This document shows, in pieces, positions 47,262 to 55,904 of a stretch of 64,000 bases of DNA. The position numbers were made by a program, and so were the translations under genes. The notes under the pieces were generated by a model. The model had not been told where the DNA came from and did not search any database. It was given only the letters and a program-made list of their open reading frames with translations. The stretch's first letter is position 1, and every line of letters begins with the position of its first letter. The stretch is from Alloalcanivorax mobilis (GTDB lineage: Bacteria; Pseudomonadota; Gammaproteobacteria; Pseudomonadales; Alcanivoracaceae): contig NZ_NMQZ01000023.1 in the NCBI RefSeq assembly GCF_002864685.1, positions 1-64,000 on the forward strand, given 5' to 3'.

Positions 47262-47688
47262 CCGCCCGCGAATACACGTCCGCTTCCTTAAGCATGAAAG
47301 TGCCACGTCCGGTGGCCAGCTTGCGGCCCTGTTGATCGAGAACGTCCGCGTTGCCCACCACCACGGTGCGGCCAGCCTTGACGATCTCGCCGCGAGCGAT
47401 GATCACACCCGGGCCTGACGGGCGCAAAAAGCTGACGTTCAGATCCACCGTGAGCGGCCCGCTGTCGCGCTGGCACACGGCGCGAGCGCAACTGCCGAGT
47501 ACCGTGTCGATCAGCACGCAATAAATGCCCCCATGCACCATGCCGTAGGACTGCAACAGATTGGCCGTTATCGGCAGTTGAATCTCCACCGCGCCGTCGT
47601 CACGTACCCAGTTCACCGCCACCCCCAGGTGCTGGCGAAACGGATTGCCCCGGTTCCAGCGTTTTTCGTCCTCTGTGGTCCAAGCCAT
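47251..47688 (-). CDS. PaaI-family hotdog thioesterase
   Basis: Acyl-CoA thioesterase-like protein of 145 residues. The hotdog helix motif is NLLQSYGMVHGGIYCVLIDTVLG, where HGG is the PaaI/YbdB signature, followed by VDLNVSFLRPSGPG and ATGRGTFML. It would hydrolyse small acyl or aromatic acyl-CoAs in the cytosol. It converges on the ArsA-like gene with an 11-base overlap of the 3' ends. Its 5' end faces a GntR operator, so it may be controlled with the right-hand catabolic genes. Confidence 0.85.
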   Translation of the reverse strand: MAWTTEDEKRWNRGNPFRQHLGVAVNWVRDDGAVEIQLPITANLLQSYGMVHGGIYCVLIDTVLGSCARAVCQRDSGPLTVDLNVSFLRPSGPGVIIARGEIVKAGRTVVVGNADVLDQQGRKLATGRGTFMLKEADVYSRAANG

Positions 47689-47745
47689 GGTGGTCGATTA
47701 TCCTCCGCGTCAATGAAAAGAACGGCCTCGCCTGCCGAGCCGCGC

Positions 47746-47763
47746 ATTGTATACTGTATACAG
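47746..47763. promoter_or_regulatory. GntR-type operator between the thioesterase and gntR
   Basis: ATTGTATACTGTATACAG contains the perfect palindrome CTGTATACAG (47754-47763) and a second overlapping TGTATAC half-pair. Such TGTATACA elements are the binding sites of VanR/MdcY-type GntR regulators. It lies 49 bases before the gntR start and 58 bases before the divergent thioesterase start, a position suited to control both. Confidence 0.65.
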
Positions 47764-47811
47764 AAAATGACACACTCGCCGGCACCACCGGCACCAGCTT
47801 CAGAGGTCTCG

Positions 47812-48498
47812 ATGCCCAGCCCGAAAAAAACGCCCTTCGCCCCGGTCCGCCGCCGCTCAATGGAAGAAGAGCTGTATTTGCAGATGCGCGAAGCGATTCT
47901 CAGCGGCGACATCGCCGGCGGCGAACGTCTGGTGCAAGAAGACATCGCCGGACGCTTCGGCACCAGCCGTATCCCGGTGCGCGATGCGCTGCGGCGTCTG
48001 GAAGCGGACGGCCTGGTGGAAACCGATGCGCGCGGCGTATACAGCGTCTCGCGCTTCGGCGTGGAAGACCTGAAAGAAACCTACAGCCTTCGCGAACTGC
48101 TTGAGGGGCATGTGGTGGCACACGCCTGCGCCCAGCTCAGCGACCAGGACCTGAACGAACTGGAGCAGTTGCAGCGCGACATGGATCAGGCCCAACAGGA
48201 CGGCGACGCCGAGGCCTATGTGGCCCTCAATCAGCGTTTCCACCGAGCCTTGTACGACGCCGCCAACCAGCCCCGGGCGCAGAAAATCATTATGTCCCTG
48301 TGGCTGGGCATGCCGCCGCTGACGCCGATCACCATCGAGAATCGCATGGCGGAATCCAGCCAGGAGCACTGGACTATCCTCAAGGCCCTGCGCGCCGGCG
48401 ACGCGGAAGGCGCCGCCCACGCCATGCGCGCGCACATCGCCACCGCTGGGCGCGCCCTGCTCGAACACGTCGGCACCGGCGGCGTCAGCCTGCGCTGA
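47812..48498 (+). CDS. GntR-family (FCD) transcriptional regulator
   Basis: Regulator of 228 residues: winged helix (about 15-80, with ERLVQEDIAGRFGTSRIPVR) and a helical FCD ligand domain (about 90-215) with His residues in NQRFHRALYDAANQPR and later HWTILKALRAGD that usually bind a metal. The start at 47812 has an AGAGG Shine-Dalgarno; an earlier ATG at 47767 would add 15 residues. It converges on the CoA-ligase gene (9-base gap). It probably senses a carboxylate and controls the cluster to its right and the thioesterase. Confidence 0.88.
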   Translation: MPSPKKTPFAPVRRRSMEEELYLQMREAILSGDIAGGERLVQEDIAGRFGTSRIPVRDALRRLEADGLVETDARGVYSVSRFGVEDLKETYSLRELLEGHVVAHACAQLSDQDLNELEQLQRDMDQAQQDGDAEAYVALNQRFHRALYDAANQPRAQKIIMSLWLGMPPLTPITIENRMAESSQEHWTILKALRAGDAEGAAHAMRAHIATAGRALLEHVGTGGVSLR

Positions 48499-48507
48499 AG
48501 CGCGCCG

Positions 48508-50061
48508 TTACAGCCGCGCCGGGCGGTCCTTCCAATAGGGCTCGCGCAAAACGTGCTTGAGCACCTTGCCCGGCCCCGACAGGGGCAGTTCCTGGCGAAA
48601 CTCCACCGACCGGGGGCATTTATAGCCGGCCAGCTCGGCGCGGCAGAACCCGGTCAGAGTGGCTTCATCCACCGCCATGCCAGCGCGCGCCACCACCACC
48701 GCGTGCACGCTTTCGCCCCAGGTTGGGTGGGGAATCCCGATCACCGCGCAGGCGGCCACCGCCGGGTGGCGCGCCAGGATGTTCTCCACTTCCGCGCAAT
48801 ACACGTTTTCGCCGCCACTGACGATCATGTCCTTCAATCGATCGACGATATAGATGTAGCCCTGCTCATCCATGTAGCCGCCGTCGCCGGTGTGCAACCA
48901 TCCATCGCGCAGGGCCTCGGCGGTGGCCTCCGGCTTATTCCAGTAGCCCTGCATGATGTTGTCGCCCCGTGCGATCACCTCGCCCACCGTGCCGCGCGGC
49001 ACCTCGGTGCCCTGCCCGTCGACGATGCGCACCTCCAGCCCCCAGCCGGCACGGCCGGCGGAACGCACCAGGCCGTTGCGCAACGCCTCGCCCTGGTGGT
49101 TGCGCCAGGGGTTCACGGTAATCACCGGGGCCGCCTCGGTCATGCCGTAGGACTGGGTAAAGCGGGTCATGGGCAACGCCGCCATGGCGCGCTCCAGCAA
49201 CGCCTGGGAGATGGGCGAGGCGCCGTAGGTGAGAGTCTGCAGGCTGCTCAGGTCGTAGTCCGTGAACGTCGGATCGTCCAGCAACATCTGGATCATGCTC
49301 GGCACCAGCACCGCATCGGTGACGCCCTCACGGGCGATGCTGCCCAGAACCGCCTCGACGCGAAACGCCGGCAGCACCACCGCGGTGCCGCCGACGATCA
49401 ATTGGCTGACCACCTTGCCGAGCCCGGCGGTGTGAAACAGCGGTACCGTCAGCAGCGTGACAAAACGCTCCGGCGGATCGGTTTCCGCCAGCCGGCCAAT
49501 CGCCGACGCCCACAAGTTACTGTGCGAGAGCATCACCCCCTTGGGGAAGCCGGTGGTGCCGCCGGTGTACAGAATCACCGCCAGATGGTCGCCGCCGAAG
49601 CGGCCATCCGCCACCGGCCGCGCCGCTGCCAGCCAGGTCTCGTAGCTCAGCAGCCCCGCCGGCGTCGGCAGCTCGCCGACATGGACAATGCGCTCCAGTG
49701 CCGGGCACGCCGCCCGCAGCTCCTCCACCATGGGCAGGAAAGTGTCGTCCACCAGCAGCCAGCGGGCACCGCTGTCGTTGATCGAATAGATCATCTCCCG
49801 GGCGCTCCAGCGGGTATTCACCGCGTTGGCCACCAAGCCGCCCCACCAGAGGCCGAGGAAATACTCCAGATGCTGGCTGCCATTCAGCGCCAGCATGGCG
49901 ACCCGATCACCGGGGCGCGCGCCCAAATCCTCAAGGGCGCCGGCGAGACGGGCGCAGCGCTCCGCCAGCTTCTCATAAGTGATTCGCCGCCCTTCGCAGA
50001 TCACCGCGTCACGCTGCGGGAATTGCTGCACCGCCCGGTGCAAACCCTGGGTCAAATACAT
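48508..50061 (-). CDS. Acyl-CoA synthetase (AMP-forming), ligase 1
   Basis: Class I adenylate-forming enzyme of 517 residues. The P-loop is LYTGGTTGFPKGVMLSHSN, A5 QSYGMTEAAP, A7 GWLHTGDGGYMDE, A8 IVDRLKDMIVSGGENVYCAE, and the C-terminal catalytic Lys is in SGPGKVLKHVL. It activates a carboxylic acid to its CoA thioester; chain type cannot be read from sequence. It is last in the run SDR1 - ACAD1 - binding protein 1 - ligase 1 and starts 8 bases after the binding-protein gene, so the imported acid is a likely substrate. Confidence 0.88.
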   Translation of the reverse strand: MYLTQGLHRAVQQFPQRDAVICEGRRITYEKLAERCARLAGALEDLGARPGDRVAMLALNGSQHLEYFLGLWWGGLVANAVNTRWSAREMIYSINDSGARWLLVDDTFLPMVEELRAACPALERIVHVGELPTPAGLLSYETWLAAARPVADGRFGGDHLAVILYTGGTTGFPKGVMLSHSNLWASAIGRLAETDPPERFVTLLTVPLFHTAGLGKVVSQLIVGGTAVVLPAFRVEAVLGSIAREGVTDAVLVPSMIQMLLDDPTFTDYDLSSLQTLTYGASPISQALLERAMAALPMTRFTQSYGMTEAAPVITVNPWRNHQGEALRNGLVRSAGRAGWGLEVRIVDGQGTEVPRGTVGEVIARGDNIMQGYWNKPEATAEALRDGWLHTGDGGYMDEQGYIYIVDRLKDMIVSGGENVYCAEVENILARHPAVAACAVIGIPHPTWGESVHAVVVARAGMAVDEATLTGFCRAELAGYKCPRSVEFRQELPLSGPGKVLKHVLREPYWKDRPARL

Positions 50062-50069
50062 TGCTCACC

Positions 50070-51050
50070 TCAGTCCAGGGACACCCCGGAAGACTTGATG
50101 ATGCCGGCCCAGAGATCGTTGTCCCTGGCCACCAACGGCTGAAATTCCGTGTAGGGCACGCCTTTCATTCGCAACGTCAGCTTGCCCATGCGTTCCACCA
50201 CCGTGGGGTCATTGGCGGCGTCCACCACCGCCTCGGAGATCGTGCTGACCAGCGGTTCGGGCATCCCGGCAGGGCCAAAAATGCCAAACCACCCGGAATA
50301 ATCCATGCGCTCGAAGCCCTGCTCTTTGAACGTCGGCACATCGGGCAGCGCCGCCATGCGATCTGGCCCGGTGACACCGAGGGCGCGCAAACGGCCATCC
50401 TCGATCAGTGCCAATGCCCCTTTGCCGGACATGATCACCATCGGAATCTGGCCGGCGAGCAATTCATTCACCGACGGCGCTTCGCCCCGGAACGCCACAT
50501 GAATCATGTCCAGGCCCAACTGCTCGGCAAACACATGCCCATACATGTGCCCGCTGGAACCGGCACCGTAGGTGCCATAGACCGCCTTGTCCGGATGATC
50601 GCGAACGTACTCGGCGAATTCCTTCGGGGTCGACACCGGGGTACTGGCCTTGACCACCATCACCAGGCTGGCGCTGCCGGTGCCAGCAATCGGCGTCAGC
50701 GTGTTGATCGGATCGGCGAGAGCCTCTTTATAAAGATGCGGCGCCTGAATCACCGCGGTGTTGGGCAGCAATAAGGTGTAGCCATCCGGCTTTGCCTCGC
50801 CGACGTACTCCGTGGCGATCATGCCAGCGGCGCCGGACCGGTTGTCGATCACCACCGGCACGCTCCAGCGTTGCGAAAGCTTCTCACCCAGTATCCTGGC
50901 CATCACATCATTGGCGCCGCCAGGCGGGTAAGGCACCACGATACGAACGGTATCCTGCGGGTACTCCGCCAGCGCTGGCGCGCTGAGCAGCGCGCCGATC
51001 ACAAAGGTCAGGGCGCCCACAAAGCCGGATAAGTAATTTGTTTTTTTCAT
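50070..51050 (-). CDS. TctC/Bug-family periplasmic solute-binding protein 1
   Basis: Protein of 326 residues with a Sec signal peptide (MKKTNYLSGFVGALTFVIGA, then LLSAPALA, cleavage before EYP). The Bug fold starts VRIVVPYPPGGANDVMARIL, the conserved carboxylate-binding segment. Such proteins feed TctA/TctB transporters and bind di- or tricarboxylates, aromatic acids or amino acids. No tctA or tctB adjoins it; the only pair is 10 kb away at 61264-63290. The ATG at 51050 is placed by a GGAG Shine-Dalgarno. Confidence 0.9.
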   Translation of the reverse strand: MKKTNYLSGFVGALTFVIGALLSAPALAEYPQDTVRIVVPYPPGGANDVMARILGEKLSQRWSVPVVIDNRSGAAGMIATEYVGEAKPDGYTLLLPNTAVIQAPHLYKEALADPINTLTPIAGTGSASLVMVVKASTPVSTPKEFAEYVRDHPDKAVYGTYGAGSSGHMYGHVFAEQLGLDMIHVAFRGEAPSVNELLAGQIPMVIMSGKGALALIEDGRLRALGVTGPDRMAALPDVPTFKEQGFERMDYSGWFGIFGPAGMPEPLVSTISEAVVDAANDPTVVERMGKLTLRMKGVPYTEFQPLVARDNDLWAGIIKSSGVSLD

Positions 51051-51088
51051 CACCGTCTCCTTGGAAATAAGGGGTCACCAGCGGCGCG

Positions 51089-52240
51089 TCAGCCGGCTTC
51101 ACGAATCATGTTGCGAGCGATCACCAGCTGCTGGATCTGGCTGGTGCCTTCATAGATGCGGAACAGACGCACGTCACGATAAAACCGCTCGATGCCGTAC
51201 TCGGTCATGTAGCCGGCGCCGCCGTGAATCTGTACCGCCCGGTCCGCCACCCGGCCACACATCTCCGAGGCATAGAGCTTGCAACAGGAGGCCTCGGTGC
51301 TGACATTCTCACCCAGGTCGCGACGGCGCGCCGCGTCCATCACCATGCAACGGGCGGCGTAAAGCTCTGTACGGCTGTCCGCCAGCATCGCCTGCACCAG
51401 CTGAAAATCGGCGATGCGCTCGCCAAACTGCTTGCGCTCCATGGCGTAGTTCAAGGCATCGTTGAGCATCCGTTCCGCCACGCCCACGCAAATCGCGGCG
51501 ATATGAATACGGCCCTTATCCAGCACTTTCATCGCCGTCTTGAAGCCCACTCCCGGCTTGCCGCCGATAATATTGCGCGCCGGAACGCGGCAATCCTCGA
51601 ACACCACGTCGCAGGTGTGCGCGCCACGCTGGCCCATCTTGCGGTCCGGCTTGCCGAGACTGATCCCCGGCGTGTCCGCCTCAACAATAAACGCGGAGAT
51701 GCCAGCGGCGCCCGGGGTGCCGGGATCGGTGCGCGCCATCAGCGTAAAGATGCCGGCGCCCGGCGCATTGGTGATAAACCGCTTGGTGCCGTTGATCACG
51801 TAATCCTCGCCGTCGAGCACCGCCGAGGTGCGCAGTGAAGCGGCGTCGGAGCCCGCCTCCGGCTCGGTGAGCGCGAACGAGGCCATGATCTCGCCGCTGG
51901 CCAGGCGCGGCAGATAGCGCTCTTTCTGTTCATCGCTGCCATCCATCAGAATGCCCTGCGAGCCGATGCCCACGGTGGTGCCGAACAGGGAGCGGAACGC
52001 CGGCGAGGTCTTGCCCATTTCAATCATCACCAGGGCCTCTTCCTCCATGGTGACGCCGAGGCCGCCGTATTGCTCCGGAATGGTCAAGCCAAACAGACCG
52101 ATCGCCTTCATCTCGGCGACAAGGTCCTCGGGAATGGCATCGTGTTCGGCGACCCACTCTTCGTTGGGCACCAGACGTTCACGGACAAAACGGCTGATGG
52201 TGTCCAACAGCGCGTTCATGGTGTCTTGGTCACGGATCAT
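51089..52240 (-). CDS. Acyl-CoA dehydrogenase 1 (short/medium-chain type)
   Basis: FAD enzyme of 383 residues introducing the alpha-beta double bond into acyl-CoA. Motifs are FALTEPEAGSDAASLRTSA, FITNAPGAGIFTLMARTDP, the QIHGGAGYMTEYGIERFYRD region and RIYEGTSQIQQLVIARNM, which holds the catalytic Glu in its usual place for short- and medium-chain enzymes. The start MIRDQDTM follows AGGAGAG. It lies 77 bases after SDR1, with two hairpins in the gap, and 38 bases before binding protein 1. Confidence 0.92.
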   Translation of the reverse strand: MIRDQDTMNALLDTISRFVRERLVPNEEWVAEHDAIPEDLVAEMKAIGLFGLTIPEQYGGLGVTMEEEALVMIEMGKTSPAFRSLFGTTVGIGSQGILMDGSDEQKERYLPRLASGEIMASFALTEPEAGSDAASLRTSAVLDGEDYVINGTKRFITNAPGAGIFTLMARTDPGTPGAAGISAFIVEADTPGISLGKPDRKMGQRGAHTCDVVFEDCRVPARNIIGGKPGVGFKTAMKVLDKGRIHIAAICVGVAERMLNDALNYAMERKQFGERIADFQLVQAMLADSRTELYAARCMVMDAARRRDLGENVSTEASCCKLYASEMCGRVADRAVQIHGGAGYMTEYGIERFYRDVRLFRIYEGTSQIQQLVIARNMIREAG

Positions 52241-52253
52241 TGTTTCTCTCCTG

Positions 52254-52299
52254 CCCGCTTCGCGGGTGTGCGGTGCCCGGGCCGGCTCCTGGCCCGGGC
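52254..52299 (-). terminator. Tandem hairpins between SDR1 and acyl-CoA dehydrogenase 1
   Basis: GCCCGGGCC (52275-52283) with GGCCCGGGC (52291-52299) is a perfect 9-bp stem; on its downstream side CCCGC (52254-52258) pairs with GCGGG (52262-52266). They fill the only sizeable gap in this part of the cluster and could attenuate or process the transcript. Confidence 0.5.
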
Positions 52300-52317
52300 C
52301 AATGAAGAAAAGCGCGC

Positions 52318-53142
52318 TCAGCCGCCGGCCAGCGCGTCGCTGAAATCGCGGCCACCGGCCAGCGAGCTGCCGCCGTCCACGGTCAGCACCGAGCCGGTCA
52401 CATAGCTGGCCAGCGGCGAGCACAGCATCAACGCCATGTTGGCGACTTCCTCTTTGCGCCCCAGCCGTCCCAACGGCACGCTCGCTTCCATTTGCTCAAG
52501 CGCCTGCTCACTGGGCGCCAGACGCTGAATGCCCTCGGTGTCACCAATCGGCCCCGGCACCAGGGAGTTCACGCGAATGCCGTCCGCGCCCCATTCCATC
52601 GCCAATACCCGGGTGATCATGTCGACTCCGGCCTTGGCCGCGCAGGCGTGTACCTGGTAGCGGGTCGGGTTGAAGGCCTGCGGCGCGGAAATGTTCAGTA
52701 CCGCGGCGCCGGGCTTGCGCAGATAGGGGTGCGCGGTACGGATCACATTGAAGGTGCCGAGCAAATCGATGTCGACCACGGTTTTGAAGCCATTCGCGGA
52801 CATGCCCAGGGCCGGCGCCACGAAGTTGCCGGCGGCCCCGGAAATCAAAACGTCGATGTCGCCGAACCGCGAGTGCGCCTGTTGCAATGCGCGCTCCACC
52901 GCCGCCGCGTCGCGCACATCGGCGCTGCATCCAGCGGCGTCGCCACCGTCAGCACCAATGCCTTCCACCGCGCGTTCGACGCGGTCCGCCGAACGGCTGA
53001 TGATAAACACCCTGGCGCCACCGGCGGCGAAGGCTTCGGCGATGGCCAGGTTAATGCCACTGCTGCCACCGGCAACGAACACATGGTGCCCAGCGTACCA
53101 GCGCGGCAACGCCTCGTTCACGGCCTGTGCCTGATTGCTCAT
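52318..53142 (-). CDS. SDR-family oxidoreductase 1, 2,4-dienoyl-CoA reductase-like
   Basis: Protein of 274 residues. The Rossmann motif is VFVAGGSSGINLAIAEAFA and the NNAG equivalent is ISGAAGNFVAPA. In the active site the usual Tyr of YxxxK is absent; the segment reads RYQVHACAAKAGVDMITRVL, as in peroxisomal-type 2,4-dienoyl-CoA reductase (DECR2), which keeps the Lys but not the Tyr. It would reduce dienoyl-CoA from unsaturated substrates, beside an acyl-CoA dehydrogenase. A generic SDR role cannot be ruled out. Confidence 0.75.
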   Translation of the reverse strand: MSNQAQAVNEALPRWYAGHHVFVAGGSSGINLAIAEAFAAGGARVFIISRSADRVERAVEGIGADGGDAAGCSADVRDAAAVERALQQAHSRFGDIDVLISGAAGNFVAPALGMSANGFKTVVDIDLLGTFNVIRTAHPYLRKPGAAVLNISAPQAFNPTRYQVHACAAKAGVDMITRVLAMEWGADGIRVNSLVPGPIGDTEGIQRLAPSEQALEQMEASVPLGRLGRKEEVANMALMLCSPLASYVTGSVLTVDGGSSLAGGRDFSDALAGG

Positions 53143-53160
53143 GGAATGCCTCCTCCCGGC

Positions 53161-53180
53161 GCGGCCGCATTAATGGCCGC
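53161..53180 (-). terminator. Hairpin between binding protein 2 and SDR1
   Basis: GCGGCC (53161-53166) and GGCCGC (53175-53180) with an 8-base loop lie in the 45-base gap after the stop codon of binding protein 2. It is probably a stability or partial termination structure. Confidence 0.4.
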
Positions 53181-53187
53181 ACGCGAA

Positions 53188-54165
53188 TCAATGAATGGTG
53201 ATGCCGGTCTCGGCGATCAGGTTGCCCCAGGTCTTCATGTCCTCGCGCACCACCTCGGCAAAGGCATCCGAGCGACTGCCCACCGGCGTCAGACCCAAGC
53301 GCGTCAGTAACTCCGAAGTCTTTTCGTCCTGAACAATGTCGGACACTTCCTTGGAAAGCTTGTCACGCACGTTGTCATCAATGCCCGCCGGCGCCAGCAG
53401 ACCAAACCAGCCATAGGCATCAAAGCCTGAGTAGCCGAGTTCTTTCAGGGTCGGCACTTCCGGTTGCGTGGAAAGCCGATCACTGCCGGTCACCGCCAGC
53501 ACCCGGAAGGCACCGGTGTCCAGCTGCGAGCGCGCCGAAGCGGCATCGATGATGGCGACACGCACCTGTTTGCCCAGTAACGCATTGAGCAAGGGCGCGG
53601 CACCAGGATAGGGAATGTGCAGCAGATCCATGCCGGTCTGCTTATTCAGGTATTCGGCATAGATATGGCTTGAAGTGCCCATGCCGTAGTTGCCCATTTC
53701 GTATTCGCCGGGGTTGTCCTTGACCCGTTTGACCAGCTCCTCGAAGGTCTTCACCGGCATGTCGTCGGTGACCACGATCAGATTCTGCGAGCGGGCCACT
53801 TCCGAGATCGGCGTGAAATCGCGCACCGGATCGTAGTGAAGATTTTCGAACAGGGCCGGCGCCTGGGTGATGAAATTAATGCCGAACAGCAAGGTGTAGG
53901 GGTCGCCCTTGGCCTTGGCCACCTGGGTGTTGCCAATATTGCCGCTGGCGCCGGCGCGGTTGTCCACCACCACCGGCACCTCCCAACGGTCGGACAGTTC
54001 CAGGGCCACCGCCCGGGCCAGCGTGTCGGTGGCGCCGCCTGGCGGGTACGGCACGATAAAGCTGATCTCGCGCTGCGGGTAGGAATCCGCCTGTGCCACG
54101 CACCAGGGCAAAAGAAAGAACAATGTGCAAAGCAGGGGCTTCAAGGCCCGGATTGTTATTGGCAT
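53188..54165 (-). CDS. TctC/Bug-family periplasmic solute-binding protein 2
   Basis: Protein of 325 residues with a signal peptide (MPITIRALKPLLCTLFFLLP, ending CVAQA, cleavage before DSY). Bug fold start ISFIVPYPPGGATDTLARAV and second carboxylate loop VVVDNRAGASGNIGNTQVAK. It is clearly diverged from binding protein 1, so the two should bind different acids. It follows ligase 2 by 33 bases. It belongs to a tripartite tricarboxylate transport system but has no adjacent tctAB. Confidence 0.9.
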   Translation of the reverse strand: MPITIRALKPLLCTLFFLLPWCVAQADSYPQREISFIVPYPPGGATDTLARAVALELSDRWEVPVVVDNRAGASGNIGNTQVAKAKGDPYTLLFGINFITQAPALFENLHYDPVRDFTPISEVARSQNLIVVTDDMPVKTFEELVKRVKDNPGEYEMGNYGMGTSSHIYAEYLNKQTGMDLLHIPYPGAAPLLNALLGKQVRVAIIDAASARSQLDTGAFRVLAVTGSDRLSTQPEVPTLKELGYSGFDAYGWFGLLAPAGIDDNVRDKLSKEVSDIVQDEKTSELLTRLGLTPVGSRSDAFAEVVREDMKTWGNLIAETGITIH

Positions 54166-54198
54166 GTTGTCACCTTTGATTGTGGGTTCGAAAACGGA

Positions 54199-55860
54199 TC
54201 AGGCTAGCCGGTGCTCCTCTTGGATCTGTCTCCAGAGCACTTTGCCGGCGCCGGATTTGGGCAGCGAATCGACGAATACCACCCGCCGGGGCGCTTTATA
54301 GACCGCCATCTTTTGCCGCGCCCAATCAATGATTTGTTGCTCGCTGACCTGGCCGGCGGGCCCCTCCTTGAGCACGATCACCGCCTCGACCCGTTCGCCG
54401 CTTTTTTCATCGGGAACCGAAATCACGCAGGCCTCTCGCACCGCCGGGTGGTGATACATGAAGTTTTCGATCTCCGCCGGCCAGACCTTGTAACCGGACA
54501 CGCTGATCATTCGCTTGAGCCGGTCGACCAGGAAGAAATAGCCGTCCTCGTCGCGGTAGGCGAGATCGCCGGTGCGAAAGAAGCGCAGCCCGTCGCGTTG
54601 CAGAAACGCCTCGCGGTTGGCCTGATCGTTGTTCCAGTAGCCGTGCATGACCTGCTCGCCATGGGTGATCAGCTCGCCCACCTCGCCATCGGGCAGCGGC
54701 TCGCCGGTCTCCGGGTCCACCACCCTGGAGAGCACGCCGAACGTGGCCACGCCGAGACACTGGCGTTTGTTCCGCGAGACCGGATTGGCGTGCAAAAAGG
54801 CGGCGGTTTCAGTGAGGCCGTAGGATTCGTTGAAGGTGATGCCGTGGTCGTCGCTGAGGGTGCGCGCGACCGCTTCGGGCATCGCCGCGCCGCCACCGAA
54901 AATCAGCGTCAGGCTGGTAAGATCAAAGGCGGTCAAATCCTGCTTGGCGAAGAAATCCATGATCATCGCCGGCGGCGCGCCCCAGATATTGACCCGCCAG
55001 CGCTGAATCAGATCCGCCGCCAGGTCGCGGTCCCAACGGGGCATGATGACACTGGTGGCGCCGAGCATGATCGGCAGGTTCATGGAACTTTGCAGGCCGA
55101 GCATATGAAACATCGGCGCCACCGACAGAAACACGCATTCGGCGTTCAGGGCCCGCCACACCGACGACGCATAGATGGCGGTCATCAGATTGCGGTGATC
55201 AAGCAGGCAGCCCTTCGGCGTGCCGGTGGTCCCGGAGGTGTAAGGCAGCACACAGAGCTGATCATTGGCAAAGCGCTCGGCGCTGGCGCTGGCTTTCATT
55301 GCCAGGGCATCACGCCACGGCACCAGCGCCGGATCGTCGATCGCCCGCGCCGGGGCGCGCACCCAGCCCGGGGTGCTGTCGTTGTCCACATCGCCCAGGT
55401 AGTCGCTGTAACTGTGCAGCACCACCCGGTGTAGCCGCTCCGCATCCATGCAGGGGCGCACTTGCGAATACAACTCCTGGGCGCAGAACGCGACCCGCGC
55501 GCCACTGTCGCCCACGTAGTGGTCCAACTCGGCGCTGGTGCTCATCGCGTTCACCGGCACCACCGCCGCGCCGAGGCTGACCGTGGCGTAAAAGGCGATG
55601 ACGAACTGCGGGCAGTTCTGGCTCAGTAGCAGAACCCGGTCTCCGCGCACCACACCACAGTGTTGCTGCAGGAAGCCGGCCATCGCCCGCACCTGACCGA
55701 GCAGATCGCGATACGTGAGCACGCCGTCGTAGAACACCAGGGCGGCACGTTCCGGAAAGCGGCGCGCCGCGGCCTCGAGATTCTCGCCCAGCGTCAGCGA
55801 TGGCACCGTCAGCCGCGCAGGCATGCCTTTGGGGAAAAATCGCGCATCGGGGGAATCCAT
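54199..55860 (-). CDS. Acyl-CoA synthetase (AMP-forming), ligase 2
   Basis: Adenylate-forming ligase of 553 residues, with a longer N terminus than ligase 1. P-loop PYTSGTTGTPKGCLLDHRN, A5 ESYGLTETAAFLH, A8 LVDRLKRMISVSGYKVWPAE and Lys in PKSGAGKVLWRQI. It resembles long-chain fatty-acid or branched/aromatic acyl-CoA ligases. The start MDSPDARFF follows AGGAGGCAGG. It is placed between acyl-CoA dehydrogenase 2 and binding protein 2, forming a second import-activation-oxidation set. Confidence 0.88.
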   Translation of the reverse strand: MDSPDARFFPKGMPARLTVPSLTLGENLEAAARRFPERAALVFYDGVLTYRDLLGQVRAMAGFLQQHCGVVRGDRVLLLSQNCPQFVIAFYATVSLGAAVVPVNAMSTSAELDHYVGDSGARVAFCAQELYSQVRPCMDAERLHRVVLHSYSDYLGDVDNDSTPGWVRAPARAIDDPALVPWRDALAMKASASAERFANDQLCVLPYTSGTTGTPKGCLLDHRNLMTAIYASSVWRALNAECVFLSVAPMFHMLGLQSSMNLPIMLGATSVIMPRWDRDLAADLIQRWRVNIWGAPPAMIMDFFAKQDLTAFDLTSLTLIFGGGAAMPEAVARTLSDDHGITFNESYGLTETAAFLHANPVSRNKRQCLGVATFGVLSRVVDPETGEPLPDGEVGELITHGEQVMHGYWNNDQANREAFLQRDGLRFFRTGDLAYRDEDGYFFLVDRLKRMISVSGYKVWPAEIENFMYHHPAVREACVISVPDEKSGERVEAVIVLKEGPAGQVSEQQIIDWARQKMAVYKAPRRVVFVDSLPKSGAGKVLWRQIQEEHRLA

Positions 55861-55904
55861 CCTGCCTCCTGTTATTGTTGTCGCGTCACTGCGTCGCCCG
55901 GGGA

